Origin: Proteobacteria bacterium UBA6920
GTDB lineage: Bacteria > Pseudomonadota > Gammaproteobacteria > SG8-11
DNA: 26,513 nucleotides
NCBI GenBank assembly: GCA_002448875.1
Contig: DKAS01000131.1
Span: forward strand, 1,523-28,035
Reading direction: 5' to 3'
How positions within the stretch are numbered: position 1 is the stretch's first letter; each line of letters starts with the position of its first letter. Of the stretch, positions 1 to 6,632 are shown one piece after another. The notes below the pieces were generated by a model that was not told the DNA's origin, made no database searches, and saw only the letters and a program-made list of their open reading frames with translations. Position numbers and translations under genes: made by a program.

Positions 1-102
1 CGGCGTCGGTCCGCTTTGCCGGGATCGCAAGAGCCGCATCCCTGCATGCTCGACCAGCGCCTTCCCTGGCGCTGGACGTCCCGGCAAAGCGGGCCGACGC
101 CG
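1..102. repeat. Large inverted repeat with nested hairpin (REPIN/MITE-like)
   Basis: Bases 1-24 and 79-102 are inverted copies matching at 23 of 24 positions. The single difference would be a G-U pair in RNA. Between them sits a second perfect 8-bp inverted repeat (54-61 with 68-75, CCAGCGCC/GGCGCTGG, 6-base loop). The whole is non-coding and lies downstream of the minus-strand methyltransferase. The left arm begins at the first base of the window, so the element may extend outward. Such nested palindromes are typical of REP/BIME elements or small MITEs, and one could also act as a terminator. No second copy was noticed in the window. Confidence 0.6.
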
Positions 103-202
103 CTGCCGCGGGCGGGAAAGTGATTTGATTTCTTGTTTCGCCACGAGTGTCGATGCGTTACGCCGGCCTGTGCGCACCGAGTGACGCTGGAACATCGGCA
201 AT

Positions 203-943
203 CTAGACCTGCGCGTCGAAACCGAACCCCTGAATCAAATACTCCCCGTGACGGGTGCGCAGCGGAAACGCATAGCGTTCGAGAAACTCGCGGGTGAACG
301 GCGGCGTGTCGTGGTAAACCTCGCGCAGACCCAGGGGCGCGCACAGGGCGCGATGCTGTTCTGCGGAGCGCAGATAACACGGAATGCTGACCTCCGGCCG
401 CAATGCCATGCGGCCGTGATCGGCGCCCGGCGCCAGCTGAAACGGCTGGTCGTCGCCGGCGTTGTCGCGCACGAAGGGCGGATTGAAGGCGGCGAACAGC
501 AGACAGCCTTGCGGCCGCAGCAGGCCGGCGAGCTGGCGCAGCTGCGCCTCCAGGTCGGCGATAAAGGGAAACACCATCACCGCGGTGATCAGGTCGTAGG
601 GTGCGCCCGCCTGCATCGCCGCCGGTGCATCGGTGATGCGCACCGGCGGCGGCGCGTTGCGTCGAGCGGACTCGACCAGATCCTGCGCCGGTTCGTAACC
701 GGTCACCCGATGGCCCAGGGCATGCAACTGCCGGCACCACAGGCCACCGCCGCAGCCGAAGTCGAGCACGTTCAGCGCCTGCCCGGCCGGCAGCAAGCGC
801 GTCATGGCGGCGCGCAGTGACGGCCAGGCGATCACGATATTGTCGGCGGCATACTCGGGCACGCTGTCGCTGTCCCAGGGCTGACCGAACACGTCGACCA
901 GGGCGTTCCAGGGATTTGCCGCCGGTGGTTGGTTGTCCTGCAT
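203..943 (-). CDS. Class I SAM-dependent methyltransferase
   Basis: A 246-residue cytosolic protein. Residues 59-67 read VLDFGCGGG, the glycine-rich SAM-binding motif I of class I (Rossmann) methyltransferases. An acidic residue (GYEP, about 80) ends the second beta strand, where it would bind the ribose of SAM. The later stretch [14 protein letters not shown] fits motif II and the post-II strand. The C-terminal third carries substrate-side features that I cannot assign, so the methyl acceptor is unknown. The start is the ATG at 943, and the stop is TAG at 203-205. The gene is divergent from the NUDIX gene with only 43 bases between start codons, so the two promoters must overlap. The ORF on the opposite strand is a shadow. 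Family is confident, substrate is not. Confidence 0.85.
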   Translation of the reverse strand: MQDNQPPAANPWNALVDVFGQPWDSDSVPEYAADNIVIAWPSLRAAMTRLLPAGQALNVLDFGCGGGLWCRQLHALGHRVTGYEPAQDLVESARRNAPPPVRITDAPAAMQAGAPYDLITAVMVFPFIADLEAQLRQLAGLLRPQGCLLFAAFNPPFVRDNAGDDQPFQLAPGADHGRMALRPEVSIPCYLRSAEQHRALCAPLGLREVYHDTPPFTREFLERYAFPLRTRHGEYLIQGFGFDAQV

Positions 944-986
944 TTTCGGTAGTACACTCGCTCTTTATTCGTCCCAAGAGCTTACC

Positions 987-1433
987 ATGCCCGCACCCGT
1001 GACTCCCGCGGTGGCCGTCGATGCCATCATCGAGCTGGTGGACCGGCCCGGCCGCCCCATCGTCCTGATCGAGCGCCGCAATCCGCCGCCGGGCTGGGCC
1101 ATTCCCGGCGGCTTCGTCGATATCGGCGAAACCACCGAGGACACCGCCCGCCGCGAAGCCCTGGAAGAAACCTGCCTGGATATCACCCTGGTCACGCTGC
1201 TGGGTGTCTATTCCGATCCCGTCCGCGATCCGCGCGGCCACACCATCGGCGTGGTCTACGTGGCCCAGGCCCGGGGCACGCCACGGGCCGCCGATGACGC
1301 GGCGCGGGTGGAGGTGTTCGATCCGCGCCGCATCAACGTCGCGCTGGCCTTCGACCACGGCCGCATTCTGCAGGACTATAACGCCTACCGGCAAACCGGC
1401 CAGCGTCCGCAATTGATCTACGGCAAGCCCTGA
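987..1433 (+). CDS. NUDIX hydrolase (ADP-ribose pyrophosphatase-like)
   Basis: A 148-residue protein predicted to hydrolyse nucleoside diphosphates linked to another moiety. The NUDIX box spans residues 42-64: G42, E48, then R56-E57 and E60-E61, which are the metal-binding glutamates of the GX5EX7REUXEEXGU pattern. The last conserved glycine is replaced by cysteine (Cys63), a departure from consensus. The preceding [16 protein letters not shown] is typical of ADP-ribose or small-nucleotide NUDIX enzymes. I chose ATG 987 because an in-frame ATG at 933 would overlap the divergent methyltransferase start and add a non-homologous-looking leader. hrpB begins 23 bases downstream on the same strand, so co-transcription is likely. 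The exact substrate cannot be read from sequence. Confidence 0.88.
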   Translation: MPAPVTPAVAVDAIIELVDRPGRPIVLIERRNPPPGWAIPGGFVDIGETTEDTARREALEETCLDITLVTLLGVYSDPVRDPRGHTIGVVYVAQARGTPRAADDAARVEVFDPRRINVALAFDHGRILQDYNAYRQTGQRPQLIYGKP

Positions 1434-1456
1434 GCTGTCGCAGCTTACCTGCCGCC

Positions 1457-3964
1457 ATGACCGCGCCGTTGCCCATCGACGATCTGCTGCCGCAGCTGCG
1501 CCAGACCCTGCAAACCCATATCCGGGCGGTACTGCAGGCGGCGCCCGGCGCCGGCAAGACCACGCGGGTACCGCTGGCGCTGCTGGATGCGCCGTGGCTG
1601 CAGGGCCGCAAGATCGTCATGCTGGAACCGCGGCGCATCGCCGCCCGCGCCGCCGCCCGCTACATGGCAGGCAGCCTGGGCGAACAGGCCGGCGCCACGG
1701 TCGGCTACCGGGTGCGCCAGGACAGCAAGATCAGCGCCCGCACCCGCATCGAGGTCGTCACCGAGGGCGTGCTCACCCGCATGCTGCAGCAGGACCCGGA
1801 GCTGCGCGACTACGGCCTGGTGATCTTCGACGAGTTCCACGAACGCAACCTCAATTCCGACCTGGGCCTGGCCCTGTGCCTGGACAGCCAGCAGGGCCTG
1901 CGCGAGGACCTGCGCCTGCTGGTGATGTCCGCCACCCTGGACGGCGCGGCGGTGGCGCACTTGCTGGACGACGCACCGGTGCTTACCAGCGCGGGCCGCA
2001 GTTACCCGGTCACGGTGCACTACCGGCCGCTGGCGGCGCAATATAATAAGGACAGGCGCGGCTTTCTGCAGACGGCGGCGCGCGCCATCGGCGAGATCCT
2101 GCGGCAGGAAAGCGGCAGCGCCCTGGTGTTCCTGCCCGGCGCCGGCGAAATCCGCCAGGTGCACAGCGCCTTGCAGGCCATGGCGCTGGGCGCCGATTGT
2201 CTGCTGGCGCCGCTGTACGGGCAGCAAACGCCGGAGGAACAGGACCGGGCCATTCAACCGGCGCCGGCGGGCAAGCGCAAAGTGGTGCTGGCCACGTCCA
2301 TTGCCGAGACCAGCCTGACCATCGACGGCATCCGGCTGGTGATCGACGCCGGCCTGATGCGCCTGCCGCGCTTCGATCCCAATGCCGGCATGAGCCGGCT
2401 GCTGACGCAGGCCGTGTCGCAGGCTGGCGCCGAACAGCGCTGCGGCCGCGCCGGCCGCCTGCAGGCCGGCAGCTGTTATCGCCTATGGCCGCAGCAAACC
2501 TATTTATTGCCGTTCGCGCCGCCGGAAATCGCCGACGCCGACCTGGCGCCGCTGCTGTTGGAGCTGGCGGCCTGGGGCGTGAGCGATCCGCAAAGTCTGC
2601 GCTGGCTGGACCCGCCGCCGCCGCCCCATGTGGACCAGGCCGCCGATCTGCTGCGACAACTGGGCGCCCTGGACGACAAACGCAATATCACCGCCCACGG
2701 CCGCACCATGGCGCAATGGGGCACCCATCCGCGGCTGGCGCACATGATGCTGCGCGGCAAGGAACTGGGCGCCGGCGCCCTGGCCTGCGCCCTGGCCGCC
2801 ATTCTCAACGAGGGCGACCCCTTTCGCGGCACCGCCGCCCGCGACGCCGACCTGCGCTGGCGGGTGCTGGCGTTGCGCGAGCGGCAGGCGGCGGCCGAAT
2901 CGACCCGCGCCGCCCTGTTCAGCATCCGCGACACCGCCCGCCAGTGGCAGCGGCAACTGGGCTGCGCCGAGGACTGGCACGAAGATGAGCTGCGTCTGCT
3001 GGGCGTGCTGCTGGCCTGCGCCTATCCCGACCGCGTGGGCAAACGCCGCGACGGCGATGGCGCCCGTTATCTGTTGAGCAATGGCCGCGGCGCCTGGCTG
3101 GCGGAGGATGACCCGCTGGCGCGGGAGCCCTATCTGGTGGCGGCGGAACTGGACGGCGACAAGGAAGCGCGCATCTATCTGGCGGCCGCCATAGACCACG
3201 ACCAGCTGTTGCGGGAACAGGCGGTACCGCTGCAGGAACATGAATTCGTCGACTGGGACGAGCGCAACGACTGCGTGCGCGCGCGCCGCCAGCAGCGCCT
3301 GGGAGCGGTCGTGATCGATGACGCAGTCTGGACCGCTGCCGACGGCGACGCCATCACCGCCGCCCTGCTTACCGGCATCCGCCGCAAGGGACTGGGCTGC
3401 CTGCCCTGGGACGATGCCAGCCGCGACCTGCAGGCGCGCCTGCAATTTCTGCATCAGCAGGTAGACAGCGCCTTCCCCGCCAGCGATGACGCGGCCTTGC
3501 TGACCACCCTGGAAGACTGGCTGGCACCCTACCTCTCCGGCATGTCGCGCTTGAGTCACCTGCAGAAGCTGGATCTGCGCGCCGCCCTGCTGGCGCGCCT
3601 GCCCTGGGAACGACAGAAACTGCTGGACGACCTGGCGCCCAGCCACTTAACGGTGCCCAGCGGTTCGCGCATCGCCGTCGACTACGGCAGTTTTCCGCCG
3701 GTGCTGGCGGTGCGCCTGCAGGAAATGTTCGGCCAGGCGGACACGCCGACGGTGGCCGGCGGCCGCGTGGCCGTGGTGCTGCACCTGTTATCCCCGGCGC
3801 GGCGGCCGGTGCAGATCACCCAGGACCTGGCCGGCTTCTGGCGTTCGTCTTATCAAGAAGTGAAAAAGGAAATGAAGGGCCGCTATCCCAAACACCACTG
3901 GCCCGACGATCCGCTGCAGGCCGAAGCCAGCCGCGGCACCCAAAAGCGGCCCCATCCGCCGTGA
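1457..3964 (+). CDS. hrpB: ATP-dependent RNA helicase HrpB
   Basis: An 835-residue DEAH/DExH helicase, close to the usual HrpB length of about 810-850. Motif I (APGAGKTT, residues 29-36) binds ATP. Motif Ia is LEPRRIAAR (55-63), and motif II is DEFH (124-127) in place of DEAH. Motif III is SAT (157-159), motif V is ATSIAETSLT (278-287), and motif VI is QRCGRAGR (326-333). The remaining roughly 500 residues contain the helicase-associated region and the long C-terminal domain that separates HrpB from HrpA. HrpB is a widespread proteobacterial RNA helicase whose cellular role is poorly defined. The start ATG 1457 places motif I at the expected distance and leaves 23 bases after the NUDIX gene. 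No strong ribosome-binding site is visible. The gene faces the dockerin gene tail to tail. Confidence 0.95.
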   Translation: MTAPLPIDDLLPQLRQTLQTHIRAVLQAAPGAGKTTRVPLALLDAPWLQGRKIVMLEPRRIAARAAARYMAGSLGEQAGATVGYRVRQDSKISARTRIEVVTEGVLTRMLQQDPELRDYGLVIFDEFHERNLNSDLGLALCLDSQQGLREDLRLLVMSATLDGAAVAHLLDDAPVLTSAGRSYPVTVHYRPLAAQYNKDRRGFLQTAARAIGEILRQESGSALVFLPGAGEIRQVHSALQAMALGADCLLAPLYGQQTPEEQDRAIQPAPAGKRKVVLATSIAETSLTIDGIRLVIDAGLMRLPRFDPNAGMSRLLTQAVSQAGAEQRCGRAGRLQAGSCYRLWPQQTYLLPFAPPEIADADLAPLLLELAAWGVSDPQSLRWLDPPPPPHVDQAADLLRQLGALDDKRNITAHGRTMAQWGTHPRLAHMMLRGKELGAGALACALAAILNEGDPFRGTAARDADLRWRVLALRERQAAAESTRAALFSIRDTARQWQRQLGCAEDWHEDELRLLGVLLACAYPDRVGKRRDGDGARYLLSNGRGAWLAEDDPLAREPYLVAAELDGDKEARIYLAAAIDHDQLLREQAVPLQEHEFVDWDERNDCVRARRQQRLGAVVIDDAVWTAADGDAITAALLTGIRRKGLGCLPWDDASRDLQARLQFLHQQVDSAFPASDDAALLTTLEDWLAPYLSGMSRLSHLQKLDLRAALLARLPWERQKLLDDLAPSHLTVPSGSRIAVDYGSFPPVLAVRLQEMFGQADTPTVAGGRVAVVLHLLSPARRPVQITQDLAGFWRSSYQEVKKEMKGRYPKHHWPDDPLQAEASRGTQKRPHPP

Positions 3965-4017
3965 CCGACCTGCGGGTATGCTAACGGCGAACCTGGCCCG
4001 CGACGAATTTTCTAGCG

Positions 4018-4114
4018 AGCGCACAGCTGGCGGCGGTGCTCAGACTGACCTCGTATCAGCTTCCTAACTGCAGCACCACGCCGGCCCGGTCGAGCTGGCG
4101 CTGTGCGCTTTTTT
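4018..4114 (+). terminator. Structured element with U-tract after hrpB (terminator or small RNA)
   Basis: A perfect 10-bp inverted repeat (AGCGCACAGC at 4018-4027, GCTGTGCGCT at 4100-4109) is followed at once by a run of six T (4109-4114). The roughly 72-base interior holds further nested pairs: GGTGCT 4035-4040 with AGCACC 4072-4077, and inside it CTGA 4045-4048 with TCAG 4056-4059. The U-tract suits termination of hrpB on the plus strand. The enclosed branched fold is larger than a simple terminator and could be the body of a small RNA. No convincing promoter was seen in front of it. Confidence 0.45.
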
Positions 4115-4131
4115 CCGTCTTGCAGCATATT

Positions 4132-4163
4132 GCCGCCACCGCGGGTGCAATCCCGGTGGTGGC
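4132..4163. terminator. Hairpin between convergent genes
   Basis: GCCGCCAC (4132-4139) pairs with GTGGTGGC (4156-4163) through seven Watson-Crick pairs and one G-U as plus-strand RNA. After a 2-base bulge, CGGG pairs with CCCG around a 6-base loop. It sits immediately past the stop codon of the minus-strand dockerin gene (4165), where a terminator is expected. No U-tract follows on the minus strand, so intrinsic termination there is uncertain. Confidence 0.35.
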
Positions 4164-4164
4164 A

Positions 4165-4941
4165 TCAATGCTCGTGAAAGTAGAAGCGCGCCGACGGCCC
4201 CGGTGGCTGCAGGTATAGCTGGCGGAAAATCGCATAGTCCGCCGTATTGACTATGCCATTGTGATTGAAATCCGCTTCCGCGTCCGTGCTGAGATAGCGT
4301 GAGCGAAAAATGGCATAGTCGGCGGTATTGACCAGGCCACCGTCATTGGTCAAATCCGCGTCGCAGCGGTTGCCGAAACCGTCGTTGTTGGCATCGTACT
4401 GATCGGCGTTGGCGTGATACCGGCAGTTGTCATCGACGTCGCTGATGCCATCATTGTCATAGTCAGGCTGGGAAGCGCCAGTGACGACATAAATCACGGC
4501 GCCGGGCGCATCCAGTTCGGCGGCGGTGAACCCGCCGGCGCCGGCCGAGCGGCGCAGCACCCGCGCCGTGGCATCCCACAGGTAGACATCGCTGCCGCGG
4601 CTGGCGTAGCTGACCGGCGAAACAATGTTGCGCAGCTGCATGGCGGCGACGACCGTGCCTTCCACGCCGGCGAGCGCCACCGACGGCGCCGCGGGAACCA
4701 CCGCCGTGTGCCCGGTCACCAGGTCGCAGACCACGGTATCCGTCGCACTGAAGATCCGCGGCGACGCCGCGGCCACCACGTTAAACAGCGGCAGGTATTG
4801 TCCCGACGGCGTGGTCAGGGTCAGCGACGCCAGACCGCCACCGAAGGTGGCGCCGCTGGCGACGATGAGGTCGGCGTGAAGCACGCTACTGACCATCAAT
4901 AAACAACCGCCTAGAAATATTCGCTTTACAGGGATAGGCAT
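4165..4941 (-). CDS. Exported protein with thrombospondin-3 and dockerin-like C-terminus
   Basis: A 258-residue protein with a Sec signal peptide (basic VKR, hydrophobic core, likely cleavage after about residue 23, LHA|D). Residues 24-155 form a beta-rich region of unknown family. Residues 160-194 carry calcium-binding thrombospondin type 3 sequence (DYDNDGISDVDDNC). Residues 194-243 hold a dockerin type I-like pair of loops in which the decapeptide VNTADYAIFR occurs twice (204-213 and 231-240). The tail PPGPS resembles the end of many gammaproteobacterial dockerin-like secreted proteins. It is the last gene of a minus-strand set, 33 bases after the Hcp-like gene at 4975-5535, so an operon is likely. 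No cohesin or cellulase is present, so a cellulosome role is not supported. Calcium-stabilised attachment to a partner is possible. Confidence 0.75.
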   Translation of the reverse strand: MPIPVKRIFLGGCLLMVSSVLHADLIVASGATFGGGLASLTLTTPSGQYLPLFNVVAAASPRIFSATDTVVCDLVTGHTAVVPAAPSVALAGVEGTVVAAMQLRNIVSPVSYASRGSDVYLWDATARVLRRSAGAGGFTAAELDAPGAVIYVVTGASQPDYDNDGISDVDDNCRYHANADQYDANNDGFGNRCDADLTNDGGLVNTADYAIFRSRYLSTDAEADFNHNGIVNTADYAIFRQLYLQPPGPSARFYFHEH

Positions 4942-4974
4942 AGGTTATGTGACTCCGGAAAATAATTTACCACA

Positions 4975-5535
4975 CTACAACCGCTTCCCTTGTTCAAAAT
5001 CGTAGCCCGTTCTCTGCGGCAGTCCGACTTGTGCCGCCGATGGATCGTCAATCATCAGCCTGGACATCGCCAAATACAGCAACATGCCGTCATTGGCCCC
5101 CAGGCCGGGAACCCCGGTGGTCAGGGAAGCGACCCCCGCGTTGGTCATCGTATACGTGATCTCCGTAGTCTGCCCGGCGGCATCGGTATTGACCAAGGTC
5201 AGCACCACTGTCGGTTCAAGCATGCCCGTCCACGATGCAATGAACAATCCGTTCGATGCTGATCCTGGCGCCACACGAAGTTTGATATATCCGGTGTGTG
5301 GCTTGACCCCGGAGAGAATAGACCCCCCGCTGTCCATATTAAATGGATTCGATACATTGATGGAATATTCGAACACTGGTATCTGCCCTGCGTAAGCCCC
5401 GGACGTGGCAGCGTTTTTCAAGGTGCCATATTGCAAATACGCCACGGGCGCGCTCAGCGCCGGCACGGCGAACAGCGCGCCGACGAAAAACACGCCAACT
5501 ACGAGTAAAAAACTTTTCCCAGACCGTATCCCCAT
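4975..5535 (-). CDS. Sec-exported Hcp-like protein, copy 1
   Basis: A 186-residue protein with an N-terminal signal peptide (MGIRSGKS, then a hydrophobic core, cleavage near ALS|AP at residue 29). The mature part resembles the Hcp tube-protein family: a G-x-I-P-V-x-E-Y strand early on, a KPHTGYIKLRVAPGSAS segment where Hcp has its helix-containing insert, and late strands around ITYTMTNAGVAS. Classical Hcp has no signal peptide, so this is probably a periplasmic or secreted relative, not a T6SS tube subunit. I chose ATG 5535 over the in-frame ATG at 5553 because it aligns with the paralogue's start and has a GGGAGA-type site upstream. It ends 33 bases before the dockerin gene. The Hcp assignment rests on recalled family pattern and is moderate. 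Confidence 0.65.
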   Translation of the reverse strand: MGIRSGKSFLLVVGVFFVGALFAVPALSAPVAYLQYGTLKNAATSGAYAGQIPVFEYSINVSNPFNMDSGGSILSGVKPHTGYIKLRVAPGSASNGLFIASWTGMLEPTVVLTLVNTDAAGQTTEITYTMTNAGVASLTTGVPGLGANDGMLLYLAMSRLMIDDPSAAQVGLPQRTGYDFEQGKRL

Positions 5536-5678
5536 GACACTCGCATCTCCCATGCATTTATTTCAACTGATTGTGTTTGAATTCTTTCATTTGCCGCGCG
5601 CGGGAAACCAGACCATAAAAATTCCATCGCGGAACTCCACAGTCCTGGCTTTCCACCGGTAAATCATCTCCCACCGAG

Positions 5679-6239
5679 CTACAGCGGCTTACCGCCCCAA
5701 AGATCATACCCCACACTGGTTGGGAGCCCCGACTTGCTCCCACTGGAAGTATTGACCGTACTAACGACCACGCTGCTCATCGCCAGATAAAGCAGCATCC
5801 CGTCATCCGCCCCCACCCCGGGAACCCCGGTGGTCGCAGAGGCCACGCCCACATCGGAAAGCGTATAACTCGCCACTTCCGTGATTTTGCCCCCCGTGTC
5901 GTTGACAATGCTGAGTATCGCCGTCTGCCCCAGAGTGTAGGTCCACGATTCCTTCAATAAATCAGCCAAGGCCGATCCCGGCAGCACACGGAGCTTGAGA
6001 TATCCGATCTGCGGTTTGACCGTGCCGACAACCCCGCCGACATCCATACTGATTTGCTGTGTCGCATTGAAAGAATATTCCAGCACCTCGACCTGGCCGG
6101 CATACCCTGCCGCGGTAGCATTACCCTGTATGGCGCCATACCGCAGATACCCCACGGTGGCGCTCATTGCCGGGGTGGTGAACAACGCGGCCATCATGCC
6201 AACGAACAACAATAAACCCCTACCTGACTTCACTCCCAT
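5679..6239 (-). CDS. Sec-exported Hcp-like protein, copy 2
   Basis: A 186-residue paralogue of the next gene, with the same length and end-to-end similarity (MGVKSGRG/MGIRSGKS starts, YAGQ, KPQIGYLKLRVLPGSA, TTGVPG, GMLLYLAMS). The signal peptide has a likely cleavage at AMS|AT (residue 26). Hcp-like features are clear here: GQVEVLEYSFN, then SMDVGG, then ASYTLSDVGVAS near the end. ATG 6239 is preferred over the in-frame ATG at 6266 because AGGAGAGG lies 8 bases upstream. It is the first gene of the minus-strand set, followed after 139 bases by copy 1. The 393 bases upstream would hold the promoter. Its function is unknown. No other T6SS gene is in the window, so a role as effector-tube subunit is not supported here. 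Confidence 0.68.
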   Translation of the reverse strand: MGVKSGRGLLLFVGMMAALFTTPAMSATVGYLRYGAIQGNATAAGYAGQVEVLEYSFNATQQISMDVGGVVGTVKPQIGYLKLRVLPGSALADLLKESWTYTLGQTAILSIVNDTGGKITEVASYTLSDVGVASATTGVPGVGADDGMLLYLAMSSVVVSTVNTSSGSKSGLPTSVGYDLWGGKPL

Positions 6240-6632
6240 AACGCATACCTCTCCTGTTGAAAACAAAACGCGTAATGATTTCTTTCATGGACCGGTGGCA
6301 GCATTTCCGTGCCGAGTGAAAATAACGCAAGCGGCACGAACGATCGGCACTTTCGGCGATCGGCGCCCGGGCGAATGGTGAATTTGGAATGCAAGCGGCG
6401 GGTCCTTGCGCTACTCTGCGTTGGAAAAAATACGGCGTACTCCGCGCGTATCCACAGCAAGACCGTGTCCTCGTCTCGACAAAATGCATCGTAGTGAGTT
6501 CAAACCTGAATTGCAACAGCCGTAGTTTACTGTAGGCGAGTTGCTGATCAACATGAGATATCGTCTGTTAAACCTGGAATGATCGTCACCTGCGCGCCAG
6601 TCACCGCCCGCAATGCGCCGGTCACGGCGGCA
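6240..6632. other. Non-coding gap upstream of the Hcp-like set
   Basis: This 393-base gap separates the hydantoinase stop from the first Hcp-like start. Short minus-strand frames run through it but overlap the Hcp-like start, have no ribosome-binding site of note and match no family I recognise, so I treat it as non-coding. It contains a good Shine-Dalgarno for the Hcp-like gene (AGGAGAGG on the minus strand, just above 6239) and a weak promoter candidate. A long untranslated leader is implied if that promoter is used. Confidence 0.5.
6488..6516 (-). promoter_or_regulatory. Weak sigma70-like promoter candidate for the Hcp-like set
   Basis: Read on the minus strand, TTGCAA (6516-6511) and TACGAT (6493-6488) are separated by 17 bases. 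Each box matches the consensus at four of six positions. The leader to the first start codon would be roughly 240 bases. This is the best-spaced pair I found in the gap, but matches of this quality occur by chance. Confidence 0.25.

Noticed and set aside
4018..4114. A tRNA, SelC or SRP RNA in the structured region after hrpB
   Set aside because: No T-loop, anticodon arm or GGAAGCAG-type SRP loop could be fitted on either strand.
4165..4941. A cellulosome component, because of the dockerin-like tail
   Set aside because: No cohesin, scaffoldin or glycoside hydrolase is visible. Dockerin-like tails are common in non-cellulolytic proteobacteria.
4165..6239. A T6SS locus, because of Hcp-like proteins
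   Set aside because: Both proteins have signal peptides and no sheath, baseplate, VgrG or ATPase gene is present in the window.
6220..6516. Small minus-strand frames (98 and 76 codons) upstream of the Hcp-like gene
   Set aside because: They overlap the Hcp-like start, show no protein-like composition and have no family match.
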